36,023 nt of DNA, taken from NCBI RefSeq assembly GCF_029335315.1, contig NZ_JARJLT010000161.1, positions 1 to 36,023 of the forward strand, in the 5' to 3' direction. The translations under genes and the position numbers were made by a program. The notes beneath the pieces are model-generated. The model did no database searches, was not told the DNA's origin, and saw only the letters and a program-made list of their open reading frames with translations. Positions 18,330-25,874 of the stretch are shown here, piece after piece (the stretch's first letter is position 1; every line of letters begins with the position of its first letter). Origin of the DNA: Pseudomonas citronellolis. Lineage in GTDB: Bacteria; Pseudomonadota; Gammaproteobacteria; Pseudomonadales; Pseudomonadaceae.

Positions 18330-18338
18330 CGTATAGCC

Positions 18339-18767
18339 ATGAAGACCGACGACGTACTCGAAACCATCCATGCCGTCATGCACCTGTACCGCTCGCGGCA
18401 ATACCGCGAACTGCGCGACGGCCCCCACGACCTGACCCACATGGAGTTCAAGGTGCTGGCCTTCTTCGCCCGCCGCCCGGGCGCCACCCAGCGCGAGCTG
18501 GTGGAGCACAGCGGCCGCGACAAGGCGCAGATCGCCCGCCTGATCCAGGCCCTGCGCGGCAAGGGGCTGCTGGAAGGCAGCGCCGACGAGCAGGACAAGC
18601 GCAGCGTGCGCCTGACCCTGAGTGCGGATGGCCAGGCGGTCTACGGCGTGGTCGAAGGCCAGGGTCGGCGCCTTTCGGACGTGGCGGTGCGGGGCTTCAG
18701 CGCGCAGGAGCGCGAGCAACTGCAGGCGCTGCTGACGCGGGTGGAGGCGAACCTGCAGGCGGATTGA
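18339..18767 (+). CDS. MarR-family transcriptional regulator
   Basis: This 142-residue protein has the MarR winged helix: dimer helices at both ends, recognition region ATQRELVEHSGRDKAQIARLIQALRGKGLLEG (about 50-81), and the wing with the conserved Asp-x-Arg (DEQDKRSVRLTLSADG). It is divergent from the siderophore-interacting protein/map operon. The intergenic region has two matching palindromes, the last one ending 9 bp before the ATG, so it probably represses both directions. No Shine-Dalgarno sequence is visible before the ATG. The effector is unknown; a catechol or siderophore would fit the context but is inference. Confidence 0.87.
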   Translation: MKTDDVLETIHAVMHLYRSRQYRELRDGPHDLTHMEFKVLAFFARRPGATQRELVEHSGRDKAQIARLIQALRGKGLLEGSADEQDKRSVRLTLSADGQAVYGVVEGQGRRLSDVAVRGFSAQEREQLQALLTRVEANLQAD

Positions 18768-18770
18768 GAT

Positions 18771-18819
18771 CGTAGGAGCGCGCCATGCGCTCGAATCGCG
18801 GGCATGGCCCGCTCCTACG
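18771..18819. repeat. REP-like element
   Basis: CGTAGGAGCG (18771-18780) and CGCTCCTACG (18810-18819) form perfect inverted ends of a 49-bp unit. Its interior, GCGCCATGCGC-tcgaatcgc, is nearly the same as in the unit at 25692-25749. It follows the MarR stop. Confidence 0.75.
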
Positions 18820-18835
18820 GGGAAGCCCCCAACGG

Positions 18836-18871
18836 CCCGTAGGGCGCATAACGCCTACGGCGTTATCCGCC
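18836..18871. repeat. Second copy of the GATAACGCC palindrome
   Basis: The hairpin GGCGCATAACGCC (18843-18855), loop TAC, then GGCGTTATCCGCC (18859-18871) has one mismatch and is preceded by CGTAG. It is the inverted form of the hairpin at 7113-7145. Confidence 0.75.
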
Positions 18872-18899
18872 GCCGCCCCGCTCCTATGGGGAGGACATG

Positions 18900-18934
18900 G
18901 AAAAACGCCGCTTCCCCGATCGCGGAAGCGGCGT
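18900..18934 (-). terminator. Intrinsic terminator of ppnN
   Basis: An 11-bp perfect stem, ACGCCGCTTCC (18905-18915) with 18924-18934, and an 8-base loop are followed on the minus strand by five T (18905-18901, sharing one base with the stem). It begins 20 bases past the ppnN stop. Confidence 0.85.
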
Positions 18935-18953
18935 CATCGACGCGGGCGCCGAA

Positions 18954-20330
18954 TCAGCTCCCGACCACCCGATAACACGGCTCATAGGCCGCGCCACCCG
19001 GCAGCTTCATCCGGTGCTGCTTGACGAACGCCTGCAGCAGTTCGTCCAGGCGTCGCATCAGCGCCGGTTCACCGTGGATCTCGTAGGGACCGAACGCCTC
19101 GATGGCGCGCACGCCCATTTCCTTGACGTTGCCCGCGACGATTCCGGAAAACGCCCGGCGCAGGTTGGCGGCCAGCTGGTGGGCCGGCAGGTCGGTGCTC
19201 AGCTGCAGGCTGGCCATGTTCTCGTGGCTGGGTTCGAAGGGCAGTTGGAACACCGGGTCGATCTTCAGCAGCCAGTTGAAGTGGAAGGCGTCGTTGCGCT
19301 CGCGGCGGAACTGCTTGACCTCCTTCAGGCCCTGGGCCATGTGCCGTGCCACTTCGGCCGGGTTGTCGATGATGATCTGGTAGCGCCGCTGGGCGGCTTC
19401 GCCGAGGGTGGCGCCGACGAAGGCGTGCAGCTGCTCGAAGTAGGCCGAGGCGCTGCGCGGGCCGGTGAGTACCAGGGGGAAGGGCAGGTCGTGGTTGTCC
19501 GGGTGCATGAGGATGCCCAGCAGGTAGAGGAACTCCTCCGCCGTGCCGACCCCGCCGGGGAAGATGATGATGCCGTGGCCGACGCGGACGAAGGCTTCCA
19601 GGCGCTTCTCGATGTCCGGCAGGATCACCAGCTCGTTGACGATCGGGTTGGGCGCTTCGGCGGCGATGATTCCCGGCTCGGTCAGGCCCAGGTAGCGGCC
19701 GCCGTGGTGGCGCTGCTTGGCGTGGCCGATGGTGGCGCCCTTCATCGGGCCCTTCATCACACCCGGGCCGCAACCGGTGCAGACGTCCAGGTTGCGCAGG
19801 CCCAGCTCGTGGCCGACCTTCTTGGTGTACTTGTACTCCTCGGTGCTGATGGAGTGGCCGCCCCAGCACACGACTATCTTCGGCTCCACGCCGGCGCGCA
19901 GGGTGCGGGCGTTGCGCAGCAGGTGGAAGACGTAGTCGGTGATGCCCTGCGAGGTCTGCAGGTCGACGCGCTGGTTGTCCAGTTCGTTGGCGGTGTAGAC
20001 GATGTCGCGCAGCGCGCTGAAGAGCATCTCGCGGGTGCCGGCGATCATCTCGCCGTCGACGAAGGCGTCGGCCGGCGCGTTCAGCAGTTCCAGGCGCACG
20101 CCGCGGTCCTGCTGGTTGATGCGCACTTCGAAGTCGCGGTAGGCGTCGAGGATGGTCTTGGCGTTGTCGATCCGCGCGCCGGTGTTGAGGATCGCCAGGG
20201 CACACTGGCGGAACAGCTGGTAGATGCTGCCCGAGCCGGCTTCGCTGAGCTGCTGGACTTCACGCTGGGACAGGGTTTCGAGGGTGCCCTTGGGGCTGAC
20301 TGCGGCATTGATGGTGGGTCTGGGGGACAT
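18954..20330 (-). CDS. ppnN: Nucleotide 5'-monophosphate nucleosidase (PpnN/YgdH)
   Basis: This 458-residue protein matches PpnN (YgdH) in length and layout: an N-terminal DUF4478-type domain, a central LOG/TIGR00730-like Rossmann domain, and a C-terminal DUF3412-type region. The LOG motif PGGVGTAEE is at 258-266, with upstream GG-His-Ser (about 157-160) and CTGCGPGVMKGPMKGA (about 184-199). It cleaves purine and pyrimidine monophosphates to base and ribose 5-phosphate, and in E. coli is activated by (p)ppGpp. I chose the ATG at 20330, with GGAA 7 bases upstream; an in-frame ATG at 20342 is the alternative. It is monocistronic with a clear terminator. Confidence 0.92.
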   Translation of the reverse strand: MSPRPTINAAVSPKGTLETLSQREVQQLSEAGSGSIYQLFRQCALAILNTGARIDNAKTILDAYRDFEVRINQQDRGVRLELLNAPADAFVDGEMIAGTREMLFSALRDIVYTANELDNQRVDLQTSQGITDYVFHLLRNARTLRAGVEPKIVVCWGGHSISTEEYKYTKKVGHELGLRNLDVCTGCGPGVMKGPMKGATIGHAKQRHHGGRYLGLTEPGIIAAEAPNPIVNELVILPDIEKRLEAFVRVGHGIIIFPGGVGTAEEFLYLLGILMHPDNHDLPFPLVLTGPRSASAYFEQLHAFVGATLGEAAQRRYQIIIDNPAEVARHMAQGLKEVKQFRRERNDAFHFNWLLKIDPVFQLPFEPSHENMASLQLSTDLPAHQLAANLRRAFSGIVAGNVKEMGVRAIEAFGPYEIHGEPALMRRLDELLQAFVKQHRMKLPGGAAYEPCYRVVGS

Positions 20331-20560
20331 TACAGCTTCCATTGATGCGGGCGCCCGGGAGGGCGCCTGGGTACTCGACCGCGCACGGGCGGTGTCCTGC
20401 CCCGGAGTGGCCGCAAGGGCGGCCCGGTGAGGGTGGGGCTTACCTGGATAGTAGTGCGTGGGGCGCGAGGCGGCGAGTGTTGCGGATGGCCACTATCGGC
20501 CTGCGCCGACCCCGGCCACCCGCCCGAGGGGGCGGGAGCCGGACGGCGCGGACGGCGTGT

Positions 20561-21463
20561 TCAGCTGGCGAAGGCGGCGACCGGGATGCCCTGCTGGTTG
20601 GGCAGGTAGCCGTTGCCCAGGGACAGGCTGGGGATCGGCCGCTGCGGGCGCAGGAAGCCCAGCAGCGCGTCCTGGGTGTCCTGCCAGGCCTGCTTGTGCT
20701 CGACATCGATGAAGTGCCCGGCGTTGCGGATGGTGCGGAACTCGCAATCGCGGATCAGCTGCTGGAACAGCCGGGCCTCGGCCGGGGTGGTGTAGATATC
20801 CAGCTCGCCGTTGAGGAACAGCAGCGGGATGTCGATGGCGGCGAAGCCTTCCATGTAGCTGTCGGCGCTGAGCTTGAGCACCTGGCAGATGTGGAAGTGC
20901 ATCTGCTGGTACTCGTGCTCGTCGAGGCCGCTGACGTGGCGGAAGTTGTAGCGCTTGAACAGCTGCGGCAGGTAGCGGCCGATGGTGTCGTTGACCAGGT
21001 TGGCGACGTTCGGCCGGTCGCAGGCGCCCAGGTAGTCCAGGCCGCGGTGCAGGTAGTCGAGCATCGAGGCGTTGAGCAGCGGCGAGAAGGAGCTGATCAC
21101 CGCCTTGCGGATGCGGCTCGGGCGCTGGGCCAGGGCCAGCAGGGTGGCCACCCCGCCCCAGGAGAAGGACATCACCACGTCGGCCTGGTAGTGCTCAATC
21201 AGGCCGAGCAGCAGTTGCGCCTCGTATTCCTTGGTGATCGGCTCGCGGCAGACGTTGTGCGCCTTGGACCGGCCGGCGTAGGGCTGGTCGTAGCAGACCA
21301 CGTTGTAGTGCGGTTGCAGGTATTTGACCGTTTGCGCAAAGGAGGCGGTGGTCGCCAGCGAGCCGTTGACCAGGATGATGGTCTGGCGCGCTTCCCTGTT
21401 GGCGTGGAACTCCGTGTGTACCCGGTGTTGCAGAATCTCGACGACGGCGGTTTCCGGCCTCAT
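20561..21463 (-). CDS. phaG: PhaG-type 3-hydroxyacyl transferase/thioesterase
   Basis: This 300-residue alpha/beta hydrolase closely resembles PhaG of fluorescent pseudomonads, and more distantly RhlA. It shares MRPE at the N-terminus, ILVNGSLATTASFAQTVKYL, the nucleophile segment MSFSWGG (Ser101), the PhaG HX4D motif HVSGLD (176-181), and the catalytic His in NAGHFIDVEHK. It diverts 3-hydroxyacyl chains from fatty-acid synthesis (ACP) toward medium-chain polyhydroxyalkanoate. Some RhlA relatives instead make rhamnolipid precursors. The GGAGGA site 7 bases before the ATG fixes the start at 21463. It stands alone; no PHA synthase is in the window. Confidence 0.88.
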   Translation of the reverse strand: MRPETAVVEILQHRVHTEFHANREARQTIILVNGSLATTASFAQTVKYLQPHYNVVCYDQPYAGRSKAHNVCREPITKEYEAQLLLGLIEHYQADVVMSFSWGGVATLLALAQRPSRIRKAVISSFSPLLNASMLDYLHRGLDYLGACDRPNVANLVNDTIGRYLPQLFKRYNFRHVSGLDEHEYQQMHFHICQVLKLSADSYMEGFAAIDIPLLFLNGELDIYTTPAEARLFQQLIRDCEFRTIRNAGHFIDVEHKQAWQDTQDALLGFLRPQRPIPSLSLGNGYLPNQQGIPVAAFAS

Positions 21464-21955
21464 GTCGTTTCCTCCATACGCAGCTCGAATGGAAAGCACC
21501 CACGCTTGGGTGCGAGAGAACTACCAGGCAGAAGGAAAGCGCCTCGAGGTGACAGCTTCATGTCACACGGCGAAAGTTCATAATTGCTTATTTTTCAAAA
21601 GCTTACGGAAAGCGAATAGCGTTGCGCCAAGCCACTTTCGACGGCTTCGCGCGGGGTCTTACGGCAGGTACGGAAGGCCTGGCGGGGAGGTGCCGGGCGG
21701 AAAAAATCTTGTTCGACGTGATGCGTGACCGATGAGTCACACATGGGCCAGAGTTAAGCAGGACGGTTCGTCGGCCGCAACCCCGTTACCGTGGATTTAC
21801 AGGGGCGCGCGGCGGGGAATCCGACGAGCTGCGTTTTTCCGGCAAAAGGCCAGCGTCCTATTACACTTTCCCACTAGTCGTTTCCTGCGAATCCCTCAGC
21901 CGCGGAAGAGGTCGTTGCGCTCCTCCCAGGCCGACACACTGGACGGGTCGGATTC
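21464..21955. other. Intergenic region between phaG and the binding-protein operon
   Basis: This is 492 bp without a recognised gene between two divergent transcripts. It has an A/T-rich patch (21580-21625), lower in GC than its surroundings, likely to hold the phaG promoter although I could not settle its hexamers. It also has an inverted repeat GTGAC-N6-GTCAC (21725-21740). A weak plus-strand promoter candidate is TTTCCG, 17 bp, TATTAC (-10 at 21859-21864). Confidence 0.45.
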
Positions 21956-22798
21956 ATGGCTGTGCATCCCGCGTTTCGAACCTGGCCGGCTGTCGCCGTG
22001 GCGGCCTGCCTGTGCCTGCCCGCCGCCGCGGACGACCGCTACGGCTGCGCGCAGCCGCTGCGCCTGGCGTTCTACCGCAACCAGGTGTTCTACCGCGACG
22101 GCCAGGGCCTGGACGCCGACCTCGTGGCCGAGCTGGAACGCCGCAGCGGCTGCCGCTTCGACGTCTCGGTGCAGCCCCGCGCGGCGATCTGGAGCGCCCT
22201 GCGGCGTGGCGAGCTGGACCTGGCGACCAGCGGCGTGGCCACCGTCGAACGGCGCCGCTATGCCTACTTCGTGCCTTACCTGTACCTGCGCGAGCGGCTG
22301 ATCGTGCCGCTGGACCTGGCCAGCGACCTGCGCGGCCTGGACGACTTCCACGGCCTGCCCGGCGTACGCCTGGGCGCCATCGCCGGCTACGACCACGGCC
22401 CCTACCTGGACGCCATGCTGCGCATCCTGCGTAGCGAGGGACGGGTGCGCGAGTACCCCGACGAGGCGAGCTGCTTCAGCGCGCTGCTCAATGGCCAGGT
22501 GGAGGGGTTGATCGGCCACGAGCTGAGCCTCGCCGGCCTGCTCCGCGACCCGGCCCTGCGCCACCGCTTCCGGGTCATCGACGTCGGTCGCGGCCCCGGT
22601 GTGCCGCGTGGGCTGATGCTGGCGCGCGGGCATTTCAGCGCCGCCCAGGCCGCCCAGTGGCAGCGCCTGCTCGAAGACCTGCGGCTGGACGGCACGCTGG
22701 TCCGCATCTACCTGCGCAACGCCCCGCTGGATGTGGCGGCGGCGTTGCTCGACAACGGTTATCGGCCGATCCCGGGCGAACAAGGCGAGGCACCATGA
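21956..22798 (+). CDS. Periplasmic solute-binding protein, family 3
   Basis: This 280-residue protein has a short export signal (WPAVAVAACLCLPAAADD) and one family-3 (amino-acid type) binding fold. The N-lobe has LRLAFYRNQVFYRDGQGLDADLVAELERRSGCRFDVSVQPRAAIWSALRRGELDLATSG (given here as the span about 34-93), and the C-lobe has LPGVRLGAIAGYDHGPYLDAML and ALLNGQVEGLIGHE. No ABC permease or ATPase is nearby. Its stop overlaps the start of a dCache HD-GYP phosphodiesterase by 4 bp, so I infer it delivers ligand to, or regulates, that membrane enzyme. Ligand unknown. Confidence 0.82.
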   Translation: MAVHPAFRTWPAVAVAACLCLPAAADDRYGCAQPLRLAFYRNQVFYRDGQGLDADLVAELERRSGCRFDVSVQPRAAIWSALRRGELDLATSGVATVERRRYAYFVPYLYLRERLIVPLDLASDLRGLDDFHGLPGVRLGAIAGYDHGPYLDAMLRILRSEGRVREYPDEASCFSALLNGQVEGLIGHELSLAGLLRDPALRHRFRVIDVGRGPGVPRGLMLARGHFSAAQAAQWQRLLEDLRLDGTLVRIYLRNAPLDVAAALLDNGYRPIPGEQGEAP

Positions 22799-25677
22799 GG
22801 GCATACAAGAGCGGCGTTCCCCTGCAGGTCCTGGTGACCGGCGCCATCATCCTGGGCATGCTGGCGCTCGGCGCGTCGCTGCTGGTGCAGGGTTACCGCG
22901 GCGTCGAGAGCACCCTGGTGGCGGCGGCCGGGGAGGCCGCCGGGCAGCTCGGGGTGACGGTCAACGAGCGCATCCGCCGCCTGCTCGACCCGGCGCAGAA
23001 CACCCTGCGCCTGCTCAGCTACGACAACGTATCGCAGCTGGACAATCTGCCGGCGCGCCTGGAGCGTCTGCCCATGCTGGCGGAGAACCTGAGCGCCAAC
23101 ACCACCCTCAGCGCGGTCTACATCGGCTACCCGAACGGCGAATTCCTGCTGATCCGCGCGCTGCGCACGGCGAAGGCGCGGCAGGCGCTCAAGGCCCCCG
23201 ACAAGACGCTGTACCTGGTGCAGACCCAGACCCTCGGCGAGCAGGGCGCGCTGGTCGGCGAGTGGCGCTACTACGACGCCGGGCTGCAACTGCTGCGCCG
23301 CGAGGAACGCCCCGACTACCGCTACGACCCGCGCCAGCGCTCCTGGTACAAGGAGGCCTACGCCGGCAGGGGCACGGTGCTGACCCAGCCCTATGTGTTC
23401 TTCACCACCCAGGAGATCGGCCTGACCCTGGCGCTGCGCAGCGTCGACGGCGCGGCGGTGATCGGCATGGACGCCTCGGTCGACGACCTCGCCACCGAGA
23501 TGGGCGGCCTGCGCCAGACGGCGCACACCGAGCTGGCGGTGCTCGGCGGGCAGAATACGGTGATCGCCTACCCGGACCTCAACCGCCTGCTTCGCCACCA
23601 GGACCGCGAAGTGCGCCTGGCGCGCCTGGACGAGCTGGGCGTCCCCGCCCTGAGCCGCCTGGCCGAACTCGGCGGCCCGGCCAGCACGCCGCAGGCCTAT
23701 CGGGTGGGCGACGAGGACTGGTATGGCATCTGGGTGCCGCTGGTGCACTTCGCCAGCGGCCAGGCCAAGGTGCTGATCAGCATCCCCGCCGACGAACTGC
23801 TCGCCGGCGCGCGGCAGATGCTGCTGCGCCAGGCGCTGTGGAGCGGGGCGCTGCTGCTGGCGTTGCTGCTGCTCGGCTGGCTGGTCGGCCGGCGCATCGC
23901 CCGCCCGCTGCGGGTGCTCTCCGACCAGGTGGGCGCGCTGGCGGCCTTCGACTTCGCCCGCCCGGTGGGGGTGGATTCGAAGATCCGCGAAGTGCGCGAG
24001 CTCAGCCGCGTGCTCGGCGGCATGTCGAAAACCATCCACAACTTCCAGGGCATCACCCTCAGCCTCAGCCGCGAGACGCGCCTGGACAGCATGCTCGCCG
24101 ACGTCCTCTCGCGGTTGGTGGAGGCCACCGGCGTGCTCGGCGGCGCGGTCTACCTGCTGCCGGAGCAGGACAACCGCCTGGTGCAGGCCTGCGCGGTGAA
24201 CGGCGAGCACTACCCGCAGTCGCTGCTGATCGAGGGCTTCGACGAGGAGAGCCTGGCCGGCCTGCTCGACCAGGTGCTGAGCGGGCGCGGCCGGCACATG
24301 GAAGTCTCGCTGCGCAACCGCAGCGAAGAGCTGCTGGGCATCCTGGTCCTGCAGTTGCCGGAGGAGGGCGAGCGCCGGCGCCGGCCGCGGCGGCCGTTCA
24401 AACGCTTCGTCGAGGAACTGTCCGGCGCCGCCGCCGTGGCCATCGAGACGCGCCAGCTGATCGAGGCCCAGCAGCGCCTGTTGGACGCCATCATCAAGCT
24501 GCTGGCCGACGCCATCGACGCCAAGAGCCCCTACACCGGCGGGCACTGCGAGCGGGTGCCGCAACTGGCCGACATGCTCGTGCAGAAGGCCATCGACGAC
24601 CGCGCCGGGCCCTACGCCGGCTTCAGCATGAGCGACGCCGAGCGCTACGAATTCCAGATCGCCGCCTGGCTGCACGACTGCGGCAAGATCACCAGTCCGG
24701 AATACGTGGTGGACAAGGCCACCAAGCTGGAGACCCTGTACAACCGCCTGCACGAGGTACGCATGCGCTTCGAGGTGCTCTGGCGCGACGCCGACATCCG
24801 CTACTGGCAGGGCTGCGCCGGCGGTGGCGACGAAGCGCAGCTGCGCGCCCTGCGCGACGCCGAGCAGCAGGCGCTGCAGGAGGACTTCGCCTTCGTCGCC
24901 CAGGCCAACGTTGGCGGCGAGTTCATGAAGGACGAGGACGTGGCGCGCCTGCAACGCATCGGCGAACGCCGCTGGTGGCGCTACTTCGACGACCGCCTGG
25001 GCATCTCCCAGGACGAGGCCGAGCGCCTGGTCTCGACCCCGGCCGGGCCTTTGCCGGTGGAGGAGCGCCTGCTCGCCGACAAGCCCTCGCACCAGGTGCC
25101 CTGGGGCGAGCGGCGGCCGCCGGTGGCCAAGGACGACCCGCGCAACACCTGGGGTTTCGACATGCGCCTGCCGCCCTTCGCCAGCAACTACGGCGAGCTG
25201 TACAACCTGGGCATTCGCCGCGGCACCCTGACCGAGGAAGAGCGCTTCAAGATCAACGAGCACATCGTCCAGACCCTGATGATGCTCAGCGCCCTGCCGT
25301 TGCCGCGCAACCTGCGCCGGGTGCCGACCATCGCCGCCAACCACCACGAGAAGATGGACGGCACCGGCTACCCGCGCCGGCTGTCCGGCGCGGACATGAG
25401 CATTCCCGAGCGGGTCATGGCGATCGCCGACATCTTCGAGGCGCTGACCGCCGCCGACCGCCCGTACAAGGCGCCCAAGACCCTCTCCGAGTCGCTGAAG
25501 ATCCTCGCCTTCATGGCCCGCGACCGGCATGTCGACGCCGGGCTGTTCCGCCTGTTCGTCGAGAGTGGGGTGTACCGCGAATACGGCGAGCGCTTCCTGC
25601 GCCCGGACCAGATCGATACGGTGGACGAGGCGGCTCTGCTGGCGATAGTCGAGGCGGGCGCCGCCGAAAAAGCCTGA
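22795..25677 (+). CDS. dCache-HAMP-GAF-HD-GYP membrane phosphodiesterase
   Basis: This 960-residue receptor has membrane helix 1 (about 9-31), a large periplasmic dCache-like sensor (about 35-340), and membrane helix 2 (about 346-368). It continues with a HAMP (about 369-420), a GAF-like domain (about 435-590) and a C-terminal HD-GYP domain. The catalytic signature is intact: His627-Asp628 (WLHDCGKI), His823, His850-His851-Glu852, and DGTGYP (855-860). It should hydrolyse cyclic-di-GMP. The spacing between HD and HHE, about 220 residues, is far larger than the usual 60-70, so there is an insertion (about 640-805). It is coupled by ATGA to the binding-protein gene. Confidence 0.87.
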   Translation: MRAYKSGVPLQVLVTGAIILGMLALGASLLVQGYRGVESTLVAAAGEAAGQLGVTVNERIRRLLDPAQNTLRLLSYDNVSQLDNLPARLERLPMLAENLSANTTLSAVYIGYPNGEFLLIRALRTAKARQALKAPDKTLYLVQTQTLGEQGALVGEWRYYDAGLQLLRREERPDYRYDPRQRSWYKEAYAGRGTVLTQPYVFFTTQEIGLTLALRSVDGAAVIGMDASVDDLATEMGGLRQTAHTELAVLGGQNTVIAYPDLNRLLRHQDREVRLARLDELGVPALSRLAELGGPASTPQAYRVGDEDWYGIWVPLVHFASGQAKVLISIPADELLAGARQMLLRQALWSGALLLALLLLGWLVGRRIARPLRVLSDQVGALAAFDFARPVGVDSKIREVRELSRVLGGMSKTIHNFQGITLSLSRETRLDSMLADVLSRLVEATGVLGGAVYLLPEQDNRLVQACAVNGEHYPQSLLIEGFDEESLAGLLDQVLSGRGRHMEVSLRNRSEELLGILVLQLPEEGERRRRPRRPFKRFVEELSGAAAVAIETRQLIEAQQRLLDAIIKLLADAIDAKSPYTGGHCERVPQLADMLVQKAIDDRAGPYAGFSMSDAERYEFQIAAWLHDCGKITSPEYVVDKATKLETLYNRLHEVRMRFEVLWRDADIRYWQGCAGGGDEAQLRALRDAEQQALQEDFAFVAQANVGGEFMKDEDVARLQRIGERRWWRYFDDRLGISQDEAERLVSTPAGPLPVEERLLADKPSHQVPWGERRPPVAKDDPRNTWGFDMRLPPFASNYGELYNLGIRRGTLTEEERFKINEHIVQTLMMLSALPLPRNLRRVPTIAANHHEKMDGTGYPRRLSGADMSIPERVMAIADIFEALTAADRPYKAPKTLSESLKILAFMARDRHVDAGLFRLFVESGVYREYGERFLRPDQIDTVDEAALLAIVEAGAAEKA

Positions 25678-25691
25678 CCCGCCGCCCCCTC

Positions 25692-25749
25692 TCGTAGGAG
25701 CGCGCCATGCGCGCGAATCGCATACCGGCGGGCACGGCCTCTCCTACGA
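25692..25749. repeat. REP-like element
   Basis: TCGTAGGAG (25692-25700) and CTCCTACGA (25741-25749) are inverted ends of a 58-bp unit. Its left part, GTAGGAGCGCGCCATGCGC, is shared with the unit at 18771-18819. It follows the phosphodiesterase stop. Confidence 0.75.
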
Positions 25750-25802
25750 AAAGCGCCTCGGCGCAGTCGACAAGGCAGTCGCTCCTACGCAGGGGGCAAG
25801 GC

Positions 25803-25828
25803 AAAAAAAGACCCGCGCGGGGCGGGTC
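25803..25828 (-). terminator. Intrinsic terminator of the tct operon
   Basis: A 7-bp stem, GACCCGC (25810-25816) with GCGGGTC (25822-25828), and a 5-base loop are followed on the minus strand by seven T (25809-25803). It lies 46 bases past the tctA stop. Confidence 0.85.
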
Positions 25829-25874
25829 GGAAAATCGCCGCAGGAGAGAGCGCGGCGAGCGTGGTTCCGGTTCC

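Noticed and set aside
20519-20536. Hairpin CCCGCCC-gagg-GGGCGGG after phaG as a terminator
   Set aside because: No U-tract follows on the minus strand, and such GC stems are expected by chance here.
21725-21740. GTGAC-N6-GTCAC as a CRP/Vfr site
   Set aside because: The half-sites and spacing differ from TGTGA-N6-TCACA, and it is far from both gene starts.
22759-25530. A 923-codon open frame on the minus strand opposite the HD-GYP gene
   Set aside because: Composition (Gln/His/Ala/Val-rich) is typical of a GC-rich shadow, and the opposite strand has intact catalytic motifs.
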